Assembly: GCA_011037195.1 (NCBI GenBank)
Contig: JAAEAF010000088.1
Coordinates: 248,001-312,000 of the forward strand
Source: Triatoma infestans
Taxonomy: Eukaryota; Arthropoda; Insecta; Hemiptera; Reduviidae
DNA: 64,000 nt
Direction of reading: 5' to 3'
Notes under the pieces: model-generated
Databases searched by the model: none
Told to the model about the DNA's origin: nothing
What the model saw: only the letters and a program-made list of their open reading frames with translations
Made by a program: the position numbers and the translations under genes
Shown here: one piece after another, positions 11,281 to 22,531 of the stretch
Position numbering within the stretch: the stretch's first letter is position 1
How the letters are laid out: every line of letters starts with the position of its first letter

Positions 11281-12879
11281 TATCAGACTTTTGTTAATTA
11301 GCAGTTCTTTCAAATTGTAGGACATAACGGAAAATATATAAATTTTTGTAATTCATAGAAAATTTTTTTCCTTCTTGTAACTCCTAGACAGTATTTATAC
11401 TTCCCGAAGTGCATTCTAGGTATTGAATTTATCACATTTTACAGTAATATATCTTAAATTAAACTTACGTAAACTTATATAACTGCAGTTTATAATATCT
11501 AAATCATCGATCATTTTATTTTAGAAATAATTTATTTCTTTAAAAGATTTTACTGCAGAAAATCGATTATATTTATTTCAATTATTAATTTCAGACAAGA
11601 AAGAAAATTTGTAAATATGAACCTTAATGTGTGAGCTGATTTTTTATATATATGAACATTATATTGAAAGAAATATGAAATCTTAATGATAAATCTATTA
11701 AATCTTAACTTATTTACCTGATATGAGAAAATAGAAGAGAAGTAGAATGTTTGAACCATCCATCTAGTTGGTAGATCGATGCACAAATGACCATAGTAGT
11801 TATGAGACAAACTATACATCCATAACATACAATCAAGAGTTATTTCAGCATCCCCCACCAGATAGGTGCTACGTTCCCCTTTTTCAGATGTTCGCTCTTT
11901 GTTTCTAAGGACCTACCGCATAGATATTGATTTGTTACTCTGAACATTGCTTTTTTTTCTTTTAGATTACTCCTAATTGTGGTTTATTTCAAAACTTACC
12001 TAATACTTCATCTGATAAAGTAGCTTACATTTTAAATTTGGTGAAGCTATTCATAAAGTAGCTTGACAGGATTAATCAATTAAAAAAGAAATCACTCAGC
12101 TCTATCTTCATACGGAAGCGAATCAGTTTTGAATAGTTGAATTTTACTTAACCAAATTGGAACTTAATGTGCTTAAAGCACTCCGTAATATCTCCAGTCC
12201 TAATTGCTTTCGGCTGCTAAAACAGTTCACTAGCTTAGTTTAACTGTAATACTTTTTTTTCCACAATATAACAATTTAATACAAATACACTAAAAATAAA
12301 TTACTATAATTAGTCTAAAAATAATAAAAATTATTCTACCATATTGCTGTTTTTAGTTATTAAGTTAATATTTATCAAACTAATATCTGATATTAAATTG
12401 ACAATGTAGAGCAGCAACCTTACTGGTTTACATTGTCAATAAACTAATTAAATTCATCAGTAAAATTATGAGATATTGGTTATATTTAATTTACTTATTA
12501 GTCCATGGCCTATTTATCAAACAAATTAACATTGTTGTACTGACCATTTTTAAGTTTACAACTATAGTCTTCATAGTTGATTTCAGACATCTTTCATTTT
12601 CTGACAATTTTTTGTTCATTCAACTTCTTTAAATTGACTTAAACATAAGGTGAAATTATTTTCTACAAACATAATATTTTTTTAAATAAATAAAATTAAT
12701 TATTAAAATCTGTTCGTTCTCGGAGAAAGTTTTATGAAAAAGTTTTCTCTTAATCAGCATCTTCAGCAGTAAAATTGTTGGTAGAATCAAGCAAGCAAAG
12801 CAATAATGATGTTACATTTAGTTATCTGGAATGGTACGCTGTCGTGTACCATTTCCATTATCATCGAAGCCACACTGTT
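11281..12879. other. Intergenic, AT-rich, no recognised gene
   Basis: No supported feature. There is a small hairpin around 12395-12440 (TTGACAATGTA...TACATTGTCAA) and a TGGTAC-containing dyad near 12830-12855. Confidence 0.35.
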
Positions 12880-13215
12880 AAATGAGCAGGGACTTGGAAA
12901 ATTACGAAGAGGCTCCAAAAAAAAAAGATTGAAGTAGTGGAGATGGATTTCTTGAGAAGTATACTAAGAAGACAAGAATGGTTAGGATATAGAATGGTGA
13001 GGTGAGGAATATGATGGAAACTAAGGAGAGAATGGGGAAAAAATAATTAGAAGGAAACTTACTTGGTATGGGGATGTCAGAAGGATGACAAATAAAGAAT
13101 AGCCCAGCCGAATGAGGGAATGGATACCGAGAGAACACAGAAGGAGAAGTAGGCTTCAAATGCAGTGGGAAGACAATATTGAAGAGGAATGGAAAATAGA
13201 AATTGGTGTGAAACA
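12880..13215 (+). mobile_element. Non-LTR retrotransposon 3' ORF fragment
   Basis: With several frameshifts, the plus strand reads MDFLRSILRR, then RRKLTWYGDVRRMTNKE, then MREWIPREHRRRSRL and WEDNIEEEW. This is the familiar C-terminal end of reverse-transcriptase ORFs: a WYGHVxRM motif followed by P-x-x-RRRRGRP and W-x-D. It is a dead fragment. Confidence 0.7.
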
Positions 13216-13309
13216 TTCACATGACTTTCTCATATTCCAATTAATACAATTTGATCAAACAATTTTCTTTAAAATTGCAATGTTTAGAAATGTTTAAATG
13301 GGTTGGCTA

Positions 13310-14130
13310 CAAAAAAGATGGTAGGATTGTACATATATGTGCCTGAGTGGATATTGTGGGCCCCGTGTTCCAAGACCATCTACCATCAGTTTTAAAGTTA
13401 ATACGCATTTGAGAGGCCCCAAAATTCTTCTAAAATCTATTTTTTTTTTTAATGTTTCATATAAAAGTGATAAATCTTTATATGTGCAGTAAGCATTTAT
13501 AGTTTAAAGAAAATCTTAACCGTTTCAGAGAAAAATCCAAAAGACTTAAAACCTATTCTTAATGTCGCACTTGCGGTCAACTGATTTTCTTCAAATCAGG
13601 AATTCTATCAATGCTTCTTATATATATATTAATATTATATAGGTGGTAAAACCATACATTGTACTGAAGTGGCACTTTAATGGAGAGCAAAACGCAACCT
13701 GTTTCTCCAGAACCTCCCAAAAAGACAGTTTTCCCGGAAAAATATTCCAGATAAAAGTAAAAATAATATTTCAAGTTTAAAGAAAATAGTTGGAGCCGTT
13801 TTCAAAAAAATAATGAAAAACTAAAAAAAAACATTCAGTAAAATAGTACTTTCGGTTCATGGATTTTGCACGAAACCGTCGTCTCTTCTATGTGTAATTT
13901 TCTGCAATTTTTCTTTTTGGAGATATTTTGTTCATGCACACATAAATAGAAAAATCGCTAAAAACCTTTTTTTCGTACTCAGGGGTCCCCAAAACATGTA
14001 TTTCCGTTGAAAACACAATTTCAAATCGTAGTATTTCCTTTTAGAAAGAGAAAGTAAAAAAAATAATCTGGTGTGATACACTCATACGACTTTCTATTTT
14101 TGCAGTTTACGAATTATAATTCACAAATTT
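13310..14130 (-). repeat. Dispersed repeat family R1, minus-oriented copies
   Basis: Read on the minus strand this matches the R1 phrases also seen at 18.4-20.4 kb and 25.3 kb: AGGGGTCCCC with ACATGTATTTCCG, GAGATATTTTGTTCATG, and AGTTGGAGCCGTTTTC. It is non-coding. Confidence 0.55.
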
Positions 14131-14863
14131 TCTTCAAAAACTTATAATCATTATAAATGTTTTACTTATCTTCAATTGTATATACCAATGGGAGAATCTA
14201 AATTTAATAAAATGACTTGTTTGAGGAAAACATAACTTCCCCCTCTCTCTTCATAAACTTCTTTAAATGAACTTTCTCGGTAAAGAAAGTTTCAGACAAC
14301 ACTTATAGGTAGTTTTTTACATTTATAGTTAGTAATATCCCCATATTCATAGTTAGTAATATCACATTTAAAGAGATCTGTGGCTGTTTCTATGGAGAAA
14401 AACGAAAAACTGTTGGTCAACCAATTTTCTTTAAACTTGGAATTTTGGCATCATATTTAATTTAAATTTATATTATTTAGATTATAGAATTGTATAATAA
14501 TGGAAATAGCACTTCTTCTTAATATCAGAAAACAAATCTCTGAGAATTTACTTCTCTTAATCAATTATAGAAAAGTACTATTAAATCGCTGAATCTCATT
14601 AACATCAAATTATGTTTAAAAACACAATACATCGTAAATATGTACACAAGTGTAACTATTTTATTACAAATAGAATCCATAATTTCTTAACTATCTATAA
14701 TTTAATTCCAACCATTATATGTCTAGCGTTGGGCTGCAAGATATGTAAAGAAATGCAAGTAAAACAACTAAATTAAAATAATTTATTTTCCATAAAATAT
14801 AATTTTTTTATTACTCATTATTATGATATATACAAATTTTAATTTCAGAAAAATTTTAAAAGA

Positions 14864-17800
14864 ATGAATTTTTTTAATATATTATTTGTTATGGTAGTTA
14901 TTATATATTACATTCAGTTGATTAATGGAGCTGGAGTTAATCGAAAATCAGTTAATGGCTTTAAAAATAAAGACCGTGGTAGTAATGGCTTTAATTACTT
15001 TATTACTTATTATTTATCCAAAATTAATTATTTTATATTCACTTTTCTTTTATAATAATTTTATTATAATTTCAATTTTAGGTATAAAAAATGAAAGAAC
15101 AAGATTGCTACCAAAGTTCAAACCTTCAGTAAGTTGCCATCAGAAAGCTTTAATTTGTAGATTGTGTGTTCGTTTACAGCCTTTTAAACCTTTTGAAAGT
15201 AAGTACTACTCATTTTTTTGTTGTTGTTGTTGTTGCTATCCATCTAGAGCAGTGCAGGACGTTTACAGAGTTTAGTTTTCTCTGTACTCTAGAGAAGTTC
15301 GTTCCTGGGATATATATAAATTGACATAAATAAATTTACGTCTTCTCCTTCTGAAGAGATATGACAAGTAATTTTTCGTATGTCTATAACAAATTTATCT
15401 TAATTTTCATTGGCAAATTAAGTTTTTTGGCTAGTAAATTCTGGTACTGTACCCACCACGACAGACAGAAACATGATGTTTAAAGAATCCAAAATAATCG
15501 CTTAATTGTTTCAAAATTTTATGTCCTTTACAATGTATCTCCTTTGCTTTGACGTTCTATTCAAACCAAAATTTGAATAATTAGGTATTGCATTGCTTTT
15601 GGCAAACTTGTACATATCTAACTAATTACCCATTGCATCATATTAATAAAATCGTTTAAAAAACCAGTGTATTTTCTTAAGTAAACAAACAAAAATATTT
15701 ACTCATGATTTACGTTGTAGTATGTCTGATTGGTCAGTTACATCCTGAAAAATTAGGGGCTTCTGTTAGACTCACTTATGCCTCTATAACTATTTGGAAC
15801 AAAACAATTCAGTGTAAGTACTTATTTTTATTATTCTTTGTTCATCTTATATCTCAGTTACAATCGTTATTTAGGTATTGCATTAACTAGATCCACTAGA
15901 TATTAATTAGGAATAACTAGATCCACCGAAATTATAATTAGTATATCACAACTCCCCATTCTCTAAAATATTTTATAAATATATTTTTGGGAGTAGGCTA
16001 TTTAGAAGAGTTTGCTTGTTTCCTGAATATGTTGGGTCCGCAATACTGGGTAATATCTATGATTTTAACCGTCGTAGCATGCATCACTTCTTTGTTTCTG
16101 ACCGGTTTCGGATTCTCATCCATCGTCAGAGTAAGGCTAGCAATCAATTACTGTAGAGAGATGTCTGCAACTTAATGTTTCTTTCATGATACTCTAATTG
16201 ACTGATAGTCTTACTCTTCGGATGAGAATCCAAAACCGGCAGAACCAAAATACTGAAGCATGCTACGACGGATGAATCATTGATGCTTGTTTCTTGTCGG
16301 CAATTTTATTTTATTTTGTTGTTCTTTGTTCACTCACTGTTACAACTTACTTTGGTCCTCCGACTTCTGATACCAAGGTTTCTTCAGATCGCGCTGTACA
16401 TTGTCTGCTCATCGCAGACATAGTCGCTCTCGTCTCATTTTTCCACCCGTTTTCTTATTCAGTAATATTTTTGAGTTTCTTTCTTCTGTTTCAATCATCA
16501 CAACTTAAACGAGTTTCACATACAATTCCCAGATCCGCGCATTATCTTAAACTGTCATGTCCCCCTTTTATACACCGTTTGACTATTTTCTTGTCCAGAT
16601 TCAGTAATCTGCCTTTGTTTCATCATTTCCACTTTTGCATCCATCTGTCATTAATGGCTTAAAATCGGAACGTTAGAGACTGATTAATAATGCACAGACC
16701 TTTATTGCCTGCTGCCACTTAAGCTTATTTTTTCATAAAAGTCACATTTTATGTTACTATGGCATCCAAGTTTATGAATGAATTGGTCCAACGCCGTTAA
16801 AGGGTATTCTCTATATTTACAAATGTAATCGCGATTTTATCTCTTTTGGTTGGCCATCTATAACATTTTCCTGTAATTCATTTGTATCCACAGCTTTTCA
16901 GTCAGATCTCGAATTTTTAATAGGCTCCCGATAACGCTTCATTTCTTAGTGATATTGTCATATCATCTACATGCACACATGTTGAATCACTCTACTATAA
17001 ATCGTTTCTTTCGGATTGGTCCTTGTTGGGCGGACCGCCATCTCTTCATAACCAGGTTAAACAGGATCGGAAAGTGTGGGTCTCCTTGTCTTTCTCCAGT
17101 CTATATGGAAAACTCATCAGAGAGCATCCCTTGAATTCTTGTAAATGCTCTTCTGGAACGTCGTTCCAGCTAGCCTTATTAGCTTCTTAGGGTTTCATAA
17201 TTTTGCCATGGCAGTTCCACCAGGTTTTATGCTGCCGCTTGTTTTCGTCGTCGTTGAGTTAGACATCGTAAGCTTTTTCCTACTTCCCCCTAGAGAGTAT
17301 GGTTAAAGTTTGTTAATAATAGTTAACCATCTATAGATTGTTAAAGATAGGTGTAAACTCCTATTGGTGTTCCAGCATTTCTTTCTTGGTTCATTCTCTT
17401 AACTTTCGTTGATTAATATGGTGGAACCTTGTACATAGCCCCTGATAATTATTTCCCTTATGCTCCGATAATTTCTATAGTCCAGCGAACAGAACAAATA
17501 ATTCCATATGTCCATTTATTCAGCAATCTTCTTTCAGCCATATGCCCAGTAACAATCTATATACTTCATTATGCAACTCATCGCCGGTTTATTTAGTATC
17601 TTCGCAAATGTTCTGTCCATCTCCAGGGTTTTGTAGATCTTGAATGAGAAATGATTTCTATTATCTCTTCCTTCTATAGAAGTTACACTTCTTCGCCCCA
17701 CCTTTGGTAACCCTAGAAGCTATCTTATCCTTTCATCTTCTTGCTTATTCCCAGCCTTTCTGAATTAAGCAGATTTCGAAATATCTTTCTCTCTTAAACA

Positions 17801-18517
17801 CCATATTACGATCCCCGTCCGTGCAGAATTCAATCTAGCTTCAAATCCGTGCTTTACTTCTCTTATTGTTAGGTTCATTTACAAATTACTATTGCAACTT
17901 TTCTAGTTTATTGAACTGAGAGTCCCTTTTTATTTCTACATACATTTTAGCTAGTCTTCTTTTCAGAAACTCACTCCTTGCCTTGCTTTCCTTTGCATTA
18001 TCTCTTCTCATTCCCTCTAGAAAATGCCTTTCTGCAGCCCTCATTGTACCAATCATCCTGTTAGTGCCCCAAAACTTCCTTTTACCTATTTTCCACCTTC
18101 CATTTATTCTTGACTCTTGCATGTACACTTTTCTCTCTTCTTTCTTTAATTCTCTCATATTGTTTCTTTAAATCTGCTGTTACATTTTCTATGAATTTCT
18201 TGAGATTAAAGCGACTTTTCCTTTTTCCATAAAATCTCATTGCTAACTTTTGACACAGGCACACATTCAACATATGATCTCAATTTCTTACATCAACTTT
18301 GTACAAACGGTCATATCTGGCATCAATTAAAAGATAATTAGTTTGACTTCTTGTTGTCTATCTGGCAAAGTCCATGTCACTCCTTGTTTTTTTTACTTTC
18401 TCTTACTCCTAGTAAGAGGAAGTATTGTAATTGTGTCAAATTTTCGATTTCGAGTGTTCACCGGAAATATCCGTTTTGAGGACCCCTGAGTCCAAAAAAG
18501 TGGTTTTTAACAAGTGG

Positions 18518-18564
<47 letters not shown>

Positions 18565-18612
18565 TATGTATGTATGTATGTATGTATGTATGTATGTATG
18601 TATGTATGTATG

Positions 18613-18646
<34 letters not shown>

Positions 18647-21600
18647 TGTATGTATGTATGTATGTATGTGAACAGCATAGCTAAAAAAACGAAAAACCGT
18701 AGAAAGTTGAAGCTTGATATTCCGTTTAGGTATCACCACGGGATCTGACAGTACGTTATCTGTCAAAATACCTCAACCGGAAGTACCACTTTACTAGTTG
18801 GATTTTTTACTTTTTTGCGATTTTCTCAAAACTGGTGTTCGGTCGGCTCCCTTTGAGGGATTAACTCTGCCTCGATATTTTAACTTGGTAATTTTCCCAC
18901 GCCTGCCTCTCTTACGCGCCTACTCCGCCCGTGCGTGCGTACGCGTTAATCCGCTTGCCTTTGAAATAATTTCATCGCCCGCATATTTCCCACGCTTCCC
19001 CGCATTTTCCCTCTCTCTCTGTTTTTGGTGGTGGGATTGCCGGCACCTTTCATCTTCGGACTGCGCGCGTTATTTCCGTTTCCCTTACCCTTCAAACCTT
19101 CTGTATTCCTCAAAAACTTAACTCACTTCTCTTCTGTACATCGTCTGGTCAACAGTGTATTGCGCCGTTCTCTTCTCTGTCGCCCGTCTAGTTGACCTCA
19201 GTTACCGCTTCTTCGTCTGTGGTGCAGTGTTCATTTCGCCTGGTAAACTTGCTCCTTATACCTCGCCTAGTGAACGTGTAGTTGCCACTTCCTTCTAGTG
19301 CCAGTGCTTTTACTTCACCTTAATCACTTATTCGCCGTATTCGCGCCTTCGTGTTCAAATTAATTATTTACTGTCTCCGTGAGGCGCAAGAATCTTCTTT
19401 CCTCGCCACCAGTGAAGAATCACTCACCTTCCGCACCTGGGTTCTTCTAGTGCCATCAGCCACTTCACCCGCTTCCACGAAGCACTCCAACCCCCCTTCC
19501 TCTCTCCTCAAATCTTTCTTTCGCCAAATTACACACATACATACGCACATCTGCACTCACACTGATTCACACACACCCACTTCCTCCTTCTTCAGTCCGC
19601 CTATCACTTCAGCGTCACGCCCTCAACTCATCACTCACCGTCAGCTAAGGGTAAGTCTCATTTTCATTTCTTTGCACTGTTTTTTTCATTCCGCTTCTTG
19701 GCGTACGTTCGCCATCGCACCTTGGGTGTCTGCCGCGCAGACAACTGGCTTCGACAATTTTCTTTAAACTTGAAATATCAACCACACATACAAAGAGCTA
19801 CAACTTTTATTTGAGACCATTTCTCGGGAAATGCATTGAAGGGCACTTTTTGGGGGAGTGGTGGGTTAGGTTTCTATCTAAAGTGCTATTCAGTTTATTA
19901 GACAATTCTGCCATCTAAATAATGTTAATTAGAATTAAATATGTTGTTGAAATTCCGAGTTTGAAAAAAATCGGATAACCGGAAGTGCGTTTACTTTACC
20001 ACTTTACTAAATGATTTATTCTCTTTTTCGAAATTTTCACAAAAATGGCTCCTACGATTTTCTTGAAACTTCGTATATAAACTAAACATGTAAAGATCTA
20101 CAACTTTTATTTAAAACATTTCTCTGGGAAAATTCATTTAAGGGCACTTTTAGGGGAGGGATGGGATTATGTTTTTCTCTTAAGTGTTATGACAGTTGAT
20201 TATACAATTCTATCCAAACAAAATTAATTAGAAATAAATAGATGGCCAAAATTCCGAGTTTTTAGAAATTCAGTAAACCGGAAGTGCGCTTTTACTGAAC
20301 AGTTTTCGAAGAATTTCGTTAAATTTGGTGCACAAACTATAAAATTTGTCAATTATAATTTTGAGAACAGGAGTAAGAGAAAGTTGTGTGAGTGTTTCAC
20401 ACCAGATTTTTTCTTTAACATACTTTCGTATTGCCTAAGCAGTTTCCCTTTGTACAACATGACTCATTCGTAGCTGTCCGAAACCAAATACTCCACTCTA
20501 TGTTCCTCCTTTTGAAGAATCTCTTACGACATTCTCCCATTTTAACCTGGATCTACTCCTTCCTCTTCTTCCCTCCACTTGAGTTTCATTGCGGTTCATC
20601 TGTGGACATTCGCAGCGAACTACATCAGCCTATTCTCTCCAATACTAACTTGTATAGCAGAGCTATTTTTGTAATATTATTGTTTGGGACTCATATCTTC
20701 ATCCAATCCAATAATAGGCTTATATGCTGCCTTCTTCCTACTTTCTCATTGAAATCTCCTAATTATTTTTATACCATATCTTGGTATATTCCCAAATTCA
20801 TTAGCGAGTATTTCATAAAAACTGTCTTTCTTCTCATTTCCTTTCTCCTCCTTTAGTAAGAGCATGTACACTTATTTAAGAATGTTAAAGAATCTAGCTA
20901 TCAATCTTATGATGCATTTTAAATTTTCAAATATCATTATATATCCTATTATTGTATTACACTTCATTTACTAATTTATGTTTTAGTAGATTATCTAAGG
21001 TGATAAATCCAGTGCCTACTATATTTAACTTTGGTTCACTATTGATTATAAGTACTTGTCTAAGCCTGTTTCTACTTGTTCCCCCTTCTAATTTCGAGCA
21101 GCACCTCCTATCTCAATTCTATATTTTTCTCTTACTTATACAGGCTTCTTACGTTCTATAATTCCATTTTTTGCCTTTTCCTTACCCTTGCCTCCCCAAG
21201 AGCCATCCACTTGCTCATTGTAATGATTCGTAACAATGTATTTTAGCTATAAAAGGCTGATATCCCAACCTGGAGGACCACGGTGTTGATTCCGGGTATC
21301 CTCCCGCTTCCGTCAGCATAAGAGCCTTCAGTTGCCTTCAGCATAAGAGCTATATCTCCTTTGTTACCATTCTAGCGTAACCCAGGATGCATCTCGTGGA
21401 GAGGGTCACGCTACATTCTAAATTTTCTATTTTAATATAATTTTTTGTTTTGTTTTTGTTTAGATAATTCAGAGTGTATTGAACTTCCTGAGCCTCTGAA
21501 TAATGCCAGCATTTGTTTAGAAGCCTACAATACCAGCATAATGGATTTTCCAAAAGAAACAACAATTTGCCTTCGTGCGGAATTAAACCTTATTTTTCAC

Positions 21601-21852
21601 ATTTTAAGTATAGACTTCAACTGTATTAAATATCAAAGAAAAGAAGGTTTGTTTATTGACTCGAGCATCGAATCTGAATCAAAAGCACTAATTGATATTA
21701 ATGTCCGAAAGGGAGAGTCCATGGTTTCTTTCAATAATCCTCTACTTCTGAAAATGGTTAAACCCATTCTGGACGCTATACAAGCGGAGCGAATGAAACT
21801 TTTAAAATTGCAACAAACCCTAACCCAAAAGACAATTGTCAATCGGAAATAG
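14864..21852 (+). CDS. Secreted Cys-containing protein resembling DUF4773, 4 exons, 237 aa
   Basis: Coding segments are 14864-14978, 15082-15198, 15721-15813 and 21464-21852. All introns are GT-AG and all joins have phase 1. The product opens with a strong signal peptide (MNFFNILFVMVVIIYYIQLI, cleavage probably near NGA). A short basic stretch and then a cysteine-spaced domain follow: C-x2-LCVRL, FEICL, NKTIQ, C-x-ELPEP, ASICLEAYN, TICLRAEL and FNCI. This order matches what I recall of DUF4773, a family of arthropod secreted proteins of unknown function. A charged, Leu-rich C-terminal helix ends the protein (MVKPILDAIQAERMKLLKLQ). An AATAAA at 21906-21911 follows the stop. An acceptor-like TTTCAG at 14843-14848 suggests a 5' UTR exon further upstream. 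The start choice is secure because of the signal peptide; the family name is less certain. Confidence 0.7.
16056..16284. mobile_element. Inverted-repeat element with hammerhead-like core (family C)
   Basis: Inverted arms meet around 16165; both outer parts contain GTCGTAGCATGC or its complement. On the minus strand the left arm reads CTGACGA (16129-16123), T, GGAT-GAGA-ATCC as stem-loop (16121-16110), GAAA (16109-16106), an ACCGGT palindrome (16106-16101) and C (16100). The right arm is more decayed (GGATGAGAATCC then AAAACCGG). Relatives are at 39977-40113 and 58275-58540. Confidence 0.6.
16680..18300 (-). mobile_element. Non-LTR retrotransposon remnant (reverse transcriptase region)
   Basis: Minus-strand frames contain TGERQGDPHFPILFNLVM around 17110-17040, the RT motif normally read as TGVRQGDPLSPLLFNLV. 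A basic linker ORF lies at 18158-17889 (RMIGTMRAAERHFLEGMRR). Many stops and shifts are present. It may belong with endonuclease-like material at 20690-20860 on the same strand (DFNEKVGRRQ). Confidence 0.6.
18385..18829 (+). repeat. Dispersed repeat R1, 5' part, containing a microsatellite
   Basis: It begins with CTTACTCCTAGTAAG and continues through CACCGGAAAT, GAGGACCCCTGAGT and AACCGGAAGTACC, ending at TTTTCTCAAAACTGG where a solo LTR is inserted. The repeat resumes at 19744 with CTTCGACAATTTTCTTTAAA. The internal microsatellite is listed separately. Confidence 0.6.
18521..18668 (+). repeat. (GT)n followed by (GTAT)n microsatellite
   Basis: A pure GT run is followed by about 30 GTAT units. 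It creates spurious long frames in several readings. Confidence 0.95.
18836..19743 (+). mobile_element. Solo LTR, copy 1 (908 bp)
   Basis: A pyrimidine-rich, comparatively GC-rich block starts TGTTCGG and ends GCAGACA (TG...CA). It is flanked by a perfect 5-bp duplication ACTGG (18831-18835 and 19744-19748). It interrupts an R1 repeat that reads on across it. It shares GGTGGTGGGATTG, CACCTTTCAT and the TTGGGTGT region near its 3' end with the block at 48004-48765. A donor-like AAGG|GTAAGT lies at about 19650. No internal retrotransposon genes are present, so it is a recombined solo LTR. Confidence 0.8.
19749..20415 (+). repeat. Dispersed repeat R1, continuation after the LTR insertion
   Basis: It contains two tandem, diverged versions of the R1 core (ATTTTCTTTAAACTTG and CAACTTTTATTT, then AAGGGCACTTTT, then AACCGGAAGTGCG). 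The second starts near 20040, so this copy holds an internal tandem duplication of about 300 bp. Confidence 0.55.
20430..20860 (-). mobile_element. Non-LTR retrotransposon fragments (endonuclease- and tail-like)
   Basis: Minus frames read DFNEKVGRRQHIS near 20770, like the G-D-F/W-N-A-K-V-G motif of apurinic-type endonucleases. GRRGRSRSRLKWENVVRD near 20560 resembles the C-terminal tail of RT ORFs. The plus-strand frame at 20431-20856 is a shadow of this. Confidence 0.5.
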
Positions 21853-22530
21853 CAGCAGGTGAAATCGACATAGGCATGCCGTTCTAAAAAATTCTGTAAA
21901 AAAGCAATAAAAACTATTTTCTTTAATTAGACCTTATTTTTTTCTCCTTAAGCAAAATAATCCTATAAAAGCGATTTTAATATTTATAAAATTTTCCTTA
22001 TTCTCTTTTTGTTCCTTGTTCAACAAAGGAATTCAAAGTAATTTATGCTTAATTTTAATTATGTAAAAAGTCTCTAGTATTTAAAAAATGACCAACTTTA
22101 AATTTAGTCTAAACTGTTTAGTGTAATTCATAATATAGATGTTTTTGGCAATAGGTTTTTCAGGAACCATGCATGAAAATAAGATCTTAGAAAATGACTC
22201 GAAAGGCTATAACTAATAATTTTACTTTTTATTCACCCTAACAGTCCGAGTTTAGTATTGAGTATTGTTGTACCCTTCCCGAAGCGCACTATTGATTACT
22301 GACGATCAATGACATTGATGAATATAAATATAGCCGCTGGTTATCGAACGTGGTGTTTTAAGGGACTCCTCGAAGTACATTCTATTGCAGGATATAAGGA
22401 TGCATGCGTGACTTGACCGTGGAAGTTTGCTGCCGGGGGGAAATTGGCTATATGACAATCTCTGAAAACGGCGAAATTAAGGAGTATTTTGTTATTGTGT
22501 TGGGGTTAGTTCCGCAGAACTGGAAAATCT
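21853..22530. other. 3' flank of the DUF4773-like gene
   Basis: Apart from the poly(A) signal at 21906-21911, nothing is recognised. Confidence 0.4.
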
Positions 22531-22531
22531 A

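Larger units (their letters stand above)
15814..21463 (+). other. 5.65-kb intron 3 of the DUF4773-like gene, packed with repeats
   Basis: Exon phase across this intron (T + AT giving Tyr) supports a single splice. Inside are an inverted-repeat element, minus-strand non-LTR fragments, two R1 pieces split by a solo LTR, and a large microsatellite. Confidence 0.6.

Noticed and set aside
18431..18766. Long frames of CVCVCV/YVCMYVCM or HTHTHT/YIHTYIHT
   Set aside because: These are translations of the GT and GTAT microsatellite in three readings, not genes.
18798..19767. Frames of 100-138 aa in a GC-richer block
   Set aside because: They lie in a solo LTR with low-complexity pyrimidine-rich sequence; there is no domain and no conserved frame relative to the second copy.
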